Positions 35,415-44,257 of a stretch of DNA of 64,000 nucleotides are shown here, piece after piece; position 1 is the first letter of the stretch, and each line of letters begins with the position of its first letter. The stretch is taken from the NCBI RefSeq assembly GCF_003054045.1, contig NZ_QBKH01000001.1, positions 62,001 to 126,000 of the forward strand. Reading direction: 5' to 3'. The notes under the pieces are model-generated. The model was not told the origin of the DNA. It made no database searches and was given only the letters and a program-made list of their open reading frames with translations. Origin of the DNA: Sphingobacterium faecium (lineage in GTDB: Bacteria > Bacteroidota > Bacteroidia > Sphingobacteriales > Sphingobacteriaceae). The translations under genes and the position numbers were made by a program.

Positions 35415-36785
35415 ATGCGCATACATTTTATTGCGATAGGTGGAAGTATCATGCATAACCTTGCGATCTCTTTAGAGAGGCAGGGCCATCAGATTTCTGG
35501 GTCGGATGATCAAATTGTAGAGCCTTCTCGTAGCCATCTAATTGATGCGGGATTACTTCCAGAGCAATTGGGATGGTTTGAAGAAAAAATTACCGACGAT
35601 ATCGATGCCGTTATTTTAGGTGCTCATGCTCTTATCAATAATCCTGAATTGATAAAAGCTCAGGAATTGGGTCTTAAAATTTATTCATTTCCAGAATTTA
35701 TTCAAGAGCTTTCTCAAGATAAAACGCGGGTAGTCATAGCGGGTAGTTACGGCAAAACGACTATCATGAGTATGGTCATGCATGTTTTGAAAAATCTCAA
35801 TAGACCTTTTGATTATTTAGTTGGGGCACAGCTTGAAGGTTTTGATAACTTGATTGAGATAACAAAAACAAATAAAATTATCTTAATAGAGGGCGATGAA
35901 AATGTAGCTTCTAGTTTGAGCAGTAAGTCTAAATTTATGTTTTACAAACCCAATATTGCCTTGATTAGCGGTATTAATTGGAATGAGTATAGTACTACAA
36001 TCACTTTTGATCATTACTTAAAGCAATTTGAAGATTTTATTAATACGATAGAGGCAAAAGGAACTTTAATCTATAATAAGGAAGATAAATATCTGCAGAA
36101 GATTATTGCTGATACTAAATCATGTAAAATTAATCGACACGGATATCAAATTCCTGAATATGCCATTAATAAAGGGGTAACTTCTATAAAATCAGCCAAA
36201 GGGGATGTTCCTTTGCAAATATTTGGTAAGCATAATCTTTCTAATATCGCTGGCGCTTATACAGTATGTGAATGGCTTGGTATAAAAAAGGAAGATTTCT
36301 TTGAAACAATAAAAACATTTAAAAGTTCTATTCGTTATTTGGAATTTGTATCTAGTTTCGAAGGTTCTGTAGTATACCAAGATTTTGCTCATACACCGAA
36401 AAAACTTAAGGCAAGTATTCATGCTATTAAAGAACAATTTCCAAGTCAGAAGTTAGTTGCCATCATCGAACTAAATGCCTATGATAGCTTAGATGAAAAG
36501 TTTGTGAGTCAGTATAAGGACACGATGAATGAAGCCGATCTTCCTGTTGTGTTTGTCAATATGGAATCAATCAAGGAAGTTAATAAGTGTACTACGCATC
36601 TGTTGGAGGATATTCGAAATGCCTTTAACCGATCGGATTTGGATATTGTGACTAACTTAGGAGACCTATACAAGTTCCTTGAGAATTTTAAATCAAAAGG
36701 CAATAATTTATTGCTGATGAGCTCTGGCAATTACAGTGGGGTTAATTTGACAGAGCTAGCGGATCATTTTTTTAAGAATTATTAA
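35415..36785 (+). CDS. mpl: Mur ligase, Mpl type (murein peptide recycling)
   Basis: A 456-residue Mur ligase that most resembles Mpl, which joins UDP-MurNAc to recycled murein tripeptide. Features: N-terminal HFIAIGGSIMHNLAISL Rossmann domain, ATP loop AGSYGKTTIMS near residues 111-121, EGDE near 160, and a C-terminal domain with VYQDFAHTPKKLKASI. UDP-MurNAc:L-alanine ligase (MurC) is the nearest alternative, but the H-N-L start and short C-terminus favour Mpl. Last gene of the alternative glmU/tpiA/prmA operon. Confidence 0.87.
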   Translation: MRIHFIAIGGSIMHNLAISLERQGHQISGSDDQIVEPSRSHLIDAGLLPEQLGWFEEKITDDIDAVILGAHALINNPELIKAQELGLKIYSFPEFIQELSQDKTRVVIAGSYGKTTIMSMVMHVLKNLNRPFDYLVGAQLEGFDNLIEITKTNKIILIEGDENVASSLSSKSKFMFYKPNIALISGINWNEYSTTITFDHYLKQFEDFINTIEAKGTLIYNKEDKYLQKIIADTKSCKINRHGYQIPEYAINKGVTSIKSAKGDVPLQIFGKHNLSNIAGAYTVCEWLGIKKEDFFETIKTFKSSIRYLEFVSSFEGSVVYQDFAHTPKKLKASIHAIKEQFPSQKLVAIIELNAYDSLDEKFVSQYKDTMNEADLPVVFVNMESIKEVNKCTTHLLEDIRNAFNRSDLDIVTNLGDLYKFLENFKSKGNNLLLMSSGNYSGVNLTELADHFFKNY

Positions 36786-36802
36786 TAAAATTGCGTTAAC
36801 GC

Positions 36803-36833
36803 TTTGATTAAAGATTTTTTTATTTTATATTTG
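36803..36833 (+). promoter_or_regulatory. Promoter of the XRE regulator
   Basis: TTTG (36803-36806), a 19-bp spacer and TATATTTG (36826-36833) match the Bacteroidota TTTG/TAnnTTTG promoter fully, 27 bp before the ATG. Confidence 0.7.
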
Positions 36834-36859
36834 TTTTGTAAATAAAAAATATCTACCAA

Positions 36860-37189
36860 ATGAATGCATTAGGAAAAAAAATTAGGTTATTGAGACACCA
36901 AAAAGGGTGGAGTCAAGAAGATGTTGCGAAGAGATTAGATATCTCGATTCCAGCTTTTTCAAAAATTGAGACGGGGATTACAGATGTTAATCTTTCTCGT
37001 TTAAATCAGATTTCAAAATTATTTAATTTGTCAGTAGTTCAACTTTTATCAACTTCAGATATGGAAGAAGATAAAGAAGCTGTAAATGAATTGGCAGAAT
37101 TAACTAAGAAATTGCAAGTACGTGAAACAGAAGTGATTGAATTGCAAAAGAAAGTAATTGATCTTTACGAGCAGTTACATAAGAAATAG
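36860..37189 (+). CDS. XRE-family transcriptional regulator with C-terminal coiled coil
   Basis: A 109-residue DNA-binding protein. The helix-turn-helix occupies residues 5-65 (LGKKIRLLRHQKGWSQEDVAKRL, then ISIPAFSKIETGITDVN). A heptad-patterned coiled coil (about 73-107, LAELTKKLQVRETEVIELQKK type) probably dimerises it. Targets unknown. It has a full-consensus promoter and its own terminator, so it is a single-gene unit. Confidence 0.9.
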   Translation: MNALGKKIRLLRHQKGWSQEDVAKRLDISIPAFSKIETGITDVNLSRLNQISKLFNLSVVQLLSTSDMEEDKEAVNELAELTKKLQVRETEVIELQKKVIDLYEQLHKK

Positions 37190-37219
37190 ATTTTATTCAA
37201 TTTTGGGAATGAATAAAAG

Positions 37220-37250
37220 AAAGGCTTGCAGATTATCTGCAAGCCTTTTT
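37220..37250. terminator. Terminator after the XRE gene
   Basis: AAAGGCTTGCAGA (37220-37232) pairs perfectly with TCTGCAAGCCTTT (37236-37248), followed by a T run. The convergent 57-residue ORF ends 58 bp away and may share it. Confidence 0.88.
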
Positions 37251-37307
37251 ACTTTCTTCTAATTGACAACTTAATTTGTTTTCTATAGATAGCGTGATTG
37301 ATTTAGA

Positions 37308-37481
37308 TTAAAAGTCGTCTTCGTCCCCGAAATCGTCAAATCCACCAATAGGATCAATGTCTTCTAAATTAAAGTCATCTTCTAAGATGTCATCAGAATC
37401 ATCATCAGGTCCATTGAATGAACCAAATTTCTCTTCATCTACTGCATGCATAGATTCACTTTTCATCATTGCCGTGTTCAT
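37308..37481 (-). CDS. Unknown small acidic protein, 57 residues
   Basis: Not recognised. The frame begins with ATG at 37481, reads MNTAMMKSESMHAVDEEKF in its first 19 residues, and ends FGDEDDF before TAA at 37308. About a third of the residues are Asp or Glu, with runs such as PDDDSDD, EDDFNLEDID and FDDFGDEDD, and there are almost no basic residues. Regular codon use (GAT/GAC, TTC/TTT) and the repeated D-D-F pattern argue for a real gene. It lies between the convergent XRE gene and scpB. DNA mimicry, metal binding or an intrinsically disordered partner are all guesses. Confidence 0.65.
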   Translation of the reverse strand: MNTAMMKSESMHAVDEEKFGSFNGPDDDSDDILEDDFNLEDIDPIGGFDDFGDEDDF

Positions 37482-37635
37482 AAAATTATACTTTATTTTT
37501 GCTTATTTAATATTGTAAAATTATATAACAAAATTCGAAGTTTAAACTTTTTTTGAAAAAAAATAATTGACGTAAAATGTTGATTATTAGTGTAATTTGA
37601 TAATTTGTTAATGATGAAAAAAATGACTATTGAAA

Positions 37636-38196
37636 CTATTCAGCCACCTCGCCGATTTCATTTTCAACAGTAACAATATCTTTCAGTTGTGGCAGATCCC
37701 GAACACCATTGATGCCAAAATGATTCATGAATTGCGCACTTGTGCTATACAGAAGTGGTTTTCCAATAGTGTCAGATTTTCCAGTAATTTGAATTAACTT
37801 TTTCTCTAAAAGACGTTGAATGGAATAATCACAACTAACACCTCTAATTTGCTCTATTTCAAGCTTTGTAATCGGTTGTCTATAAGCTATAATTGCGAGT
37901 GTTTCTAATGCAGCTTGGCTTAACTTTTTCTTATCACGATGTAACTGTAATTGATTGATCGTTTCATGATAAGATGATTTTGTCAAAAATTGAAAAGTAT
38001 TATTAATAATCTTCAATTCCAATACTTCGTCTTCACTTTGATGCTTATTGATTATTTTATCAATAAAGCTTTGTAATTCATCTTTAGAAATCTCAATAGC
38101 TAATGCCTCTTGCAGAACATGTTTGATATCCTGTAAAGTGACACCATCTTCCGAGGCATATATAATAGCCTCTATATTACGAATAATATCTTTCAC
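37636..38196 (-). CDS. scpB: Segregation and condensation protein B
   Basis: Subunit of the SMC-ScpAB condensin that compacts the chromosome. The 186-residue protein has two winged-helix domains: KDIIRNIEAIIYAS at the start and LSQAALETLAIIAYRQPITKLEIEQIRGVSCDY (in two shorter blocks) in the middle, then GKPLLYSTSAQFMNHFGI. The start codon appears to be GTG at 38196, giving the normal N-terminus; it lies 3 bp after the mqnC stop, so the two are probably co-transcribed. Confidence 0.93.
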   Translation of the reverse strand: MKDIIRNIEAIIYASEDGVTLQDIKHVLQEALAIEISKDELQSFIDKIINKHQSEDEVLELKIINNTFQFLTKSSYHETINQLQLHRDKKKLSQAALETLAIIAYRQPITKLEIEQIRGVSCDYSIQRLLEKKLIQITGKSDTIGKPLLYSTSAQFMNHFGINGVRDLPQLKDIVTVENEIGEVAE

Positions 38197-38199
38197 GGA

Positions 38200-39324
38200 T
38201 TAATAATTGATAACTTGTTCAACCATATGCTCAGGAAGTTCACGGAATTCGTAACGCTGTGTTCTTAGTTGAGGTTCAAAACCAGCTTCTTGTATAGCCT
38301 TTTGAATAGAATTTGCTGTAAATCTATGTGGAGCTCCAGCAGCAGAAACAACATTCTCCTCAATCATAATCGATCCAAAATCATTAGCTCCAGCATGTAG
38401 ACATAATTGAGCTGTTCTCTTTCCTACAGTCAACCATGAAGCTTGAATGTTTTTGATATTTGGAAGCATAATTCTACTTAAGGCGATCATACGAATATAT
38501 TCTTCTCCAGTTACATCATTAGTAATTCCTCTTAACCTTTTTAATAAAGTGCCATCATCTTGAAATGGCCAAGGAATAAATGCGACAAAACCAAAATGCC
38601 CTTCAGGCTTTTCTGCCTGTACCTCCCTGATCCAAACCAGATGTTCAAAACGTTCTTCAATCGTTTCAATATGACCAAACATCATCGTTGCTGAAGTTGG
38701 TAGATTAATTTGATGGGCAGCGCGCATCACATCTAACCATTCTTTACCACCACATTTACCTTTAGATATCAGGCGTCTAACACGATCATTTAAAATTTCA
38801 GCCCCAGCTCCGGGTAAGGAGTCTAAACCCGCTTCTTTCAATGCTTTTAAAACCTCAATATGTGACATGTTTTCTAATTTAGCAACATGCGCAATTTCTG
38901 GTGGGCCTAAAGAATGTAACTTTAATGTCGGGTATAGTTCTTTCAATTGTTTAAATAGATCAGCATAAAATGTTAATCCTAGGTCGGGATGGTGCCCCCC
39001 TTGTAACAATAATTGATCTCCACCATACATAAAGGTCTCTTCAATCTTTTGCTTATAGGTTTCGATATCTGTAATATAACTCTCATCATGACCAGGTCTA
39101 CGAAAGAAATTACAAAATTTACAGTTTGCAATACAAACATTTGTTGTATTTACATTACGATCTATTTGCCAAGTAACCTTACCATGAGGTACTTGTATTT
39201 TACGTAACTCATTTGCAACATAGCTTAAATCAGCTGTGGCTGCATGATGATATAAATATATACCTTCATCTTTGGTTAAAAACTCAAATCTTAAGGCTCT
39301 TTCTAATAAATTGCTTACATCCAT
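38200..39324 (-). CDS. mqnC: Cyclic dehypoxanthinyl futalosine synthase
   Basis: Radical-SAM enzyme of the futalosine route to menaquinone, 374 residues. The iron-sulfur cysteines are C64, C68 and C71 in CIANCKFC, preceded by IDRNVNTTN. Other family blocks are LLQGGHHPDLGL, LPGAGAEIL and HFGFVAFIPWPFQDDGT. I chose the ATG at 39324; the longer frame begins with TTG. A related futalosine-path decarboxylase candidate is at 60659, so menaquinone is made without the Men pathway. Confidence 0.93.
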   Translation of the reverse strand: MDVSNLLERALRFEFLTKDEGIYLYHHAATADLSYVANELRKIQVPHGKVTWQIDRNVNTTNVCIANCKFCNFFRRPGHDESYITDIETYKQKIEETFMYGGDQLLLQGGHHPDLGLTFYADLFKQLKELYPTLKLHSLGPPEIAHVAKLENMSHIEVLKALKEAGLDSLPGAGAEILNDRVRRLISKGKCGGKEWLDVMRAAHQINLPTSATMMFGHIETIEERFEHLVWIREVQAEKPEGHFGFVAFIPWPFQDDGTLLKRLRGITNDVTGEEYIRMIALSRIMLPNIKNIQASWLTVGKRTAQLCLHAGANDFGSIMIEENVVSAAGAPHRFTANSIQKAIQEAGFEPQLRTQRYEFRELPEHMVEQVINY

Positions 39325-39587
39325 TAAGAACAAATATAAGCACCTTTTGCTTTATATTTATTGATTGACTGTAAGTTTTCATTAATACTAATTTGAAGGC
39401 TTTAAAACCAGCGGATCTCTTTTTTGTTGGTTATGGCATCACGATGTCGTCATCTTTCGATCATTAATTTATGATCATCACGTATTATAGTTGTCAAAAT
39501 ATAGATTGCAGCAGACTTCAACTCTTTTTAAATTGATTAAAAGATGTTAAATCAATTTTATATATCAATTTTCGTAGTTTTACGCTG

Positions 39588-40904
39588 ATGAAATTTTTAA
39601 AGAAGATACTTTTTTTTCTAGCTGTAGGTACATATAGTTTTAGTTCTTTTGCCCAACAATATAATGACGTTTATACTAAACTACAGCAATCCTCAATACT
39701 TAACGATCACTTTTTTGGATTTTCCTTATACGATTTGGATAGTAATCGATTTGTTGTCGATATCAATGGGCACAAGCATTTTACACCAGCTTCCAATACA
39801 AAGGTGTTCACACTTTATGCCGCTTTAGAGTTATTGGGTGATTCTATTCCAGGATTGCAATATGTAGAAAAAGGTGACTCTCTTTTATTTTGGGGAACAG
39901 GTGATCCGACATTTTTACATAGTAAAATGGACTCTCACATCGTTTATAATTTTCTAAAGAAAACAGATAAAAAACTATTCTATGTTCCAAGTCCGATGCG
40001 AAATCGATTTTTTGCTGCTGGGTGGTCTATGGATGATTTTGATGCATATTATCAACCTGAGATTGCCACATGGCCTATTTATGGAAATGTGGTAACGTTT
40101 AGAGCGACGGGAAATAATAAAATGAGCATCGTTCCAGCTTATTTTCAAGATAAGCAAACCATACAACCCATGCTTGACAAAGGTCAATTTGCATTGAGTC
40201 GATCATTTACTGAAAATGAATTTTTACAATCTCGAGAAAATATTCCTGCCAATTATGTGAATGAAATCCCATTTAAATACTCGGATGATTTGGCGGTTAA
40301 ATTATTGTCTGATACGCTAAATAAAAATATTCAAATCATTGATTATAATAAGCCCACAGAGGTAAAAACACTATATTCTAATGCTACAAATTATGTTTTA
40401 CGTGAGATGATGTTACCAAGTGACAACTATCTTGCAGAACAAATTTTAATGATGGCATCTCTTCAGAACTTTAAAAAATTTGATACCTATTTAGTTCGAA
40501 AATGGATGCAGGATAACTATTATAAATATTATTCTGATGAGACTGTATTCCATGATGGATCCGGACTATCATCCTATAATAAAATAAGCCCCCAAAGTAT
40601 GGTAGATGTTCTAGTTGCAATAAAGAATAAAATTCCTGATGAAACGAAAAGATTTAAACTATTTTCAGCTGGTGGTGTCGATGGGACATTAAAAAGAGCA
40701 TATAGTAAAGATCTTGGTGTTCCTTTTATATTTGCAAAGACAGGTACGATCACTTCTGTATATTGTCAGAGCGGCTATTTAATTACAAGATCAGGTAAAA
40801 GATTAGCATTTTCTTTTCTAAATAACAATTTTATTGATGAAAATGGAAGTAATATTAGAAAAGAAATGGTCAATATCATGACCTACATCAGACAAAATTA
40901 TTAA
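39588..40904 (+). CDS. dacB: D-alanyl-D-alanine carboxypeptidase/endopeptidase (PBP4, S13)
   Basis: Periplasmic penicillin-binding protein of 438 residues trimming peptidoglycan. Signal peptide at 1-22 (ends SSFAQ). The three active-site motifs are SNTK (S69 and K72, in TPASNTKVF), SYN in DGSGLSSYN near residue 325, and KTG in FAKTGTI near 384. First gene of a run to 43920 with gaps of about 25-50 bp. Confidence 0.93.
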   Translation: MKFLKKILFFLAVGTYSFSSFAQQYNDVYTKLQQSSILNDHFFGFSLYDLDSNRFVVDINGHKHFTPASNTKVFTLYAALELLGDSIPGLQYVEKGDSLLFWGTGDPTFLHSKMDSHIVYNFLKKTDKKLFYVPSPMRNRFFAAGWSMDDFDAYYQPEIATWPIYGNVVTFRATGNNKMSIVPAYFQDKQTIQPMLDKGQFALSRSFTENEFLQSRENIPANYVNEIPFKYSDDLAVKLLSDTLNKNIQIIDYNKPTEVKTLYSNATNYVLREMMLPSDNYLAEQILMMASLQNFKKFDTYLVRKWMQDNYYKYYSDETVFHDGSGLSSYNKISPQSMVDVLVAIKNKIPDETKRFKLFSAGGVDGTLKRAYSKDLGVPFIFAKTGTITSVYCQSGYLITRSGKRLAFSFLNNNFIDENGSNIRKEMVNIMTYIRQNY

Positions 40905-40955
40905 TATTTCAGTTTATACGGGTTAATCATTATTTTTATCAACTAAACCATAAGT

Positions 40956-42254
40956 ATGTCTGTCATCCAAAAAAATAATAAAAAACTAATTCGTTCATGG
41001 GCGATGTTTGATTGGGCTAATTCAGCCTATAATCTGGTCATTACTTCGACGATTTTTCCTGTTTATTATACTACAATTACTAATACAAAAGAACATGGTG
41101 ACGTGGTACGTTTCTTTGGTATTGAGTTTGTCAATACAGCCTTATCAAATTTTGCTTTGGCCGTTGCTTATCTGGTCATGGCATTGACCCTGCCGTTTAT
41201 TTCTTCCTATGCAGATGCTAACGGAAAGAAAAAACAAATTATGAAATTTTTTACTACGGCAGGAGCTATTGCTTGTATGGGACTATTCTTCTTTAAATTA
41301 GAAACATTAGAAATCGGTATTATTTGTTTTGTGATAGCTGCTATGGGGTATATTGGTGGTGTTCTCTTTAATAATTCATATTTACCTCTTATTGCTTCTG
41401 TTGATCAGCAAGATAAAGTGAGTGCGCAAGGTTTTTCATATGGTTATGTCGGATGTGTGACGTTGCAGATTTTGTGTTTCATTGTTGTATTGAAGCCGGA
41501 ATGGTTTGGCATATCAGACCCTTCTTTGCCCGCAAGGATTTCATTTTTAATGGTTGGAGTTTGGTGGTTAGGATTTTCACTTATTCCATTTAAATATCTT
41601 CCCCATATTCCTGCAACAAGAAAAGGAGAAGGCTTATCTTTAGTTGAGAAAGTAAAAGCTGAAATTACTTCTGTTTGGAGACATATTCAACAAATTCCAG
41701 AAATAAAAAAATTTTTACCTGCATTTTTCTTTTATAGCATAGGTGTGCAGACTCTAATGATCGTAGCGTCTGCATTTGGAGAGAAAGTACTACATTTGGG
41801 TGCCACTAAATTAATAGGAACCATCCTGTTGATTCAACTTGTTGCGATAGCTGGAGCATTCATCATGTCAGCTATTTCAGCTCGTATTGGAAATGTTAAA
41901 GTATTGATGTTAGTCGTTGTGATTTGGATCAGTATCTGTATTTCAGCTTATTTTTTAACAACAGAGATTCAGTTTTACATATTAGCGGCATTAGTTGGCT
42001 TGGTAATGGGTGGCATTCAATCACTTTCAAGATCTACATTTTCAAAGTTAATTCCTGAAGATATACAGGATACGACCGCATTTTTCTCCTTTTATGACGT
42101 GACAGAAAAAATAGCCATTGTTGTGGGATTATTTTCATTCGCAATGATAGAACAAATCACACATAATATCAGATATTCGGCATTATCCTTATCTTTATTT
42201 TTTATAATTGGATTGTTACTATTAGTTCGTCTATTGCGGTACAATAAATCCTAA
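40956..42254 (+). CDS. MFS transporter, UMF1/Atg22-like
   Basis: A 432-residue, 12-helix membrane transporter of the UMF1 group, marked by the N-terminal SWAMFDWANSAYNLVI motif and the later GGIQSLSRSTFSKLIPE block and FFSFYDVTEK. The yeast relative Atg22 exports amino acids from the vacuole; bacterial substrates are not known. It lies 51 bp after dacB and 23 bp before the LutA-like gene. Confidence 0.9.
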   Translation: MSVIQKNNKKLIRSWAMFDWANSAYNLVITSTIFPVYYTTITNTKEHGDVVRFFGIEFVNTALSNFALAVAYLVMALTLPFISSYADANGKKKQIMKFFTTAGAIACMGLFFFKLETLEIGIICFVIAAMGYIGGVLFNNSYLPLIASVDQQDKVSAQGFSYGYVGCVTLQILCFIVVLKPEWFGISDPSLPARISFLMVGVWWLGFSLIPFKYLPHIPATRKGEGLSLVEKVKAEITSVWRHIQQIPEIKKFLPAFFFYSIGVQTLMIVASAFGEKVLHLGATKLIGTILLIQLVAIAGAFIMSAISARIGNVKVLMLVVVIWISICISAYFLTTEIQFYILAALVGLVMGGIQSLSRSTFSKLIPEDIQDTTAFFSFYDVTEKIAIVVGLFSFAMIEQITHNIRYSALSLSLFFIIGLLLLVRLLRYNKS

Positions 42255-42277
42255 ATTTAAATTTAAGAATATACGAT

Positions 42278-43006
42278 ATGAAAGTTGAACTTTTTGTTCC
42301 TTGTTTTATTGATCAGTTGTATCCGGAAACGGCTTTTAATACCATACGATTGTTAGAGAAAGCAGGATGTGAAGTTACTTATAATGCTGAGCAAACGTGT
42401 TGTGGCCAACCGGCTTATAATGCTGGTTTTTGGGATGAAGCAACGATAGTTGGGCAAAAGTTTTTAAAGGATTTTAGTGCAGATCATTATATAGTTTCTC
42501 CATCAGCGTCATGTACGGGGATGGTCAAACATAGTTATAATGATTTGTTCACAGGTTCCATAGAGCAGTCGCATTGTCGATCGATTCAGAAAAATATATT
42601 TGAAATTTCTGATTTCTTAGTCAATGTAGTAAAGAAAGATTATTTTGGAGCAGAATTGGAAGGAATCGCAGTTTATCATGATGCATGTTCAGCATTACGT
42701 GAATGTAAAATCAAAGAAGAGCCAAGGCATCTATTGAGTAAAGTACTTGGCTTGGAAATGGTCGAAGTCAAGGATAGTGAAGTTTGCTGCGGCTTTGGAG
42801 GAACATTTTCTGTTAAATTTGAAGGAATATCATCGGCAATGGCAGAGCAAAAAGTGAGAAATGCTCTTGATATGCGTGCGGATTATATCATTTCGACAGA
42901 TGCCTCTTGTTTGTTACAGTTACAGGCTTATATCGACCAATATAAATTGCCTATCAAAACTATTCATTTGGTTGATGTGTTGACAACTGGCTGGGGTAAT
43001 ATTTAA
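42278..43006 (+). CDS. LutA/YkgE-like (Fe-S)-binding oxidoreductase subunit
   Basis: A 242-residue protein with two CCG domains: CCGQPAYN (about 42-49) with upstream FVPCFIDQLYP, and CCGFGGTFSVKF near 170, the cysteine-rich pattern of LutA and heterodisulfide reductase subunits. In lactate utilisation LutA works with LutB and LutC. Neither is adjacent here, so it may be split from its partners or have another electron-transfer role. Confidence 0.88.
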   Translation: MKVELFVPCFIDQLYPETAFNTIRLLEKAGCEVTYNAEQTCCGQPAYNAGFWDEATIVGQKFLKDFSADHYIVSPSASCTGMVKHSYNDLFTGSIEQSHCRSIQKNIFEISDFLVNVVKKDYFGAELEGIAVYHDACSALRECKIKEEPRHLLSKVLGLEMVEVKDSEVCCGFGGTFSVKFEGISSAMAEQKVRNALDMRADYIISTDASCLLQLQAYIDQYKLPIKTIHLVDVLTTGWGNI

Positions 43007-43032
43007 AAGAACTTAAACTAAATACTAAAATT

Positions 43033-43920
43033 ATGAATTCAAGAAGAGATTTTCTCAAAAATTTGGGTTTAACTGCTGCAGGAGTAGCGTTAATGCCGAG
43101 CCTAGATTTGCTGGCTGCTCCTAAGAACTGGTTTGATATTTCATTGGCTGAATGGTCATTGCATAAAACACTTTTTAAGGGAGATCTGAAAAATATAGAT
43201 TTTCCAGAACTAGCAGCTAAAAAATTCGGAATTTATGGTGTAGAATACGTGAATGCCTTTTTCAAAGATAAAGCGAAAGATATGACGTATTTGAAAGATC
43301 TAAATAATCGTGCGAAAGATAACGGAGTTCGCAACGTTTTAATTATGATCGATGGTGAAGGAAATCTAGGAGATGAAGATGCAACCAAACGTAAGCAAGC
43401 AGTAGAAAATCATTATAAATGGATAGATGCGGCTAACTTTTTAGGATGTCATGCGATACGCGTAAATGCTGCTGGTAAAGGAACTCCTGAGGAAGTGAAA
43501 AAGGCAGTGGTTGAAAGTCTTTCAACATTAGCCGATTATGGTAAAAAATCAAAGATTAGTATTATCGTTGAAAACCATGGTGGGATTTCATCTCATGGTG
43601 ATTGGTTGGCAGATACTTTAAAAACTGTCGGTAAGAAAAATTGTGGAAGTTTACCAGATTTAGGTAATTTTTATGAGTACGATCGTTATCAGGGAGTAGC
43701 AGATTTAATGCCTTATGCTAAAGGAGTGAGTGCTAAAACACATGATTTTGATGTTAATGGTAATGAGACTCAGATCGATTATGCACGTATGCTTAAAATT
43801 GTAAAAGATGCTAAATTTAAAGGTTACATCGGTATTGAATACGAAGGAAGTAAGCTTAGCGAAGAAGAAGGAATTTTTGCAACAAAAAAATTATTAGAGC
43901 GTTTACGTCCAACGATTTAA
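43033..43920 (+). CDS. Sugar phosphate isomerase/epimerase (TIM barrel) with Tat-like leader
   Basis: A 295-residue xylose-isomerase-like TIM barrel. The N-terminus SRRDFLKNLGLTAAGVALMP is a twin-arginine type leader, so export of the folded enzyme is likely. Metal-ligand-like blocks are IIVENHGGISSHGDW and YIGIEYEGSKLSEEEG. The substrate is probably a sugar or inositol but not determined. Last gene of the dacB run, followed by a strong terminator. Confidence 0.87.
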   Translation: MNSRRDFLKNLGLTAAGVALMPSLDLLAAPKNWFDISLAEWSLHKTLFKGDLKNIDFPELAAKKFGIYGVEYVNAFFKDKAKDMTYLKDLNNRAKDNGVRNVLIMIDGEGNLGDEDATKRKQAVENHYKWIDAANFLGCHAIRVNAAGKGTPEEVKKAVVESLSTLADYGKKSKISIIVENHGGISSHGDWLADTLKTVGKKNCGSLPDLGNFYEYDRYQGVADLMPYAKGVSAKTHDFDVNGNETQIDYARMLKIVKDAKFKGYIGIEYEGSKLSEEEGIFATKKLLERLRPTI

Positions 43921-43973
43921 GAATGATATCGTAATTTTGGTATTAAATTTTACGATCAATATCTATATATTAG

Positions 43974-44010
43974 AAAGGGGAGATCAATGATTGATCTCCC
44001 CTTTTTTGTT
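43974..44010 (+). terminator. Terminator of the dacB operon
   Basis: A perfect 14-bp GC-containing stem (43974-43987 with 43991-44004, loop TGA) is followed by a T run. Confidence 0.9.
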
Positions 44011-44171
44011 ATCATTATTTTCGCCCTATATTCATTAGACTTTTTAGATATTCAATGAATCCAATCGTTATCTAAAGATATACCATCTAGTATAAGTTGA
44101 GGTTTACCGATTATCAAATGAAATATTCACAGATCTGATATGTGATAATTAATAGCGAAATTTAAGCCAAT

Positions 44172-44214
44172 AAAATACTAATTTAATTCAGCAACTGAAT
44201 TAAATTAGTATTTT
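44172..44214. promoter_or_regulatory. 20-bp perfect AT-rich palindrome before the POT cluster
   Basis: Positions 44172-44191 and 44195-44214 form a perfect inverted repeat with a CAA loop, 44 bp before the first POT gene. No T run follows beyond the stem. The rest of the 337-bp gap (43921-44257) holds only the dacB-operon terminator. It may be a terminator, a leader hairpin or an operator; promoter elements are not obvious. Confidence 0.55.
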
Positions 44215-44257
44215 GCGACACCTTTAAAAACAATCAATAAAAAAACAAACCATACCT

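Noticed and set aside
42278..43006. Complete lactate-utilisation operon
   Set aside because: Only a LutA-like gene is present; the neighbours are an MFS transporter and a TIM-barrel protein, not LutB or LutC.
44100..44160. CRP-like TCACA/TGTGA arms before the POT cluster
   Set aside because: The arms are in the opposite order to a CRP site and the stem is only 5 bp; probably chance.
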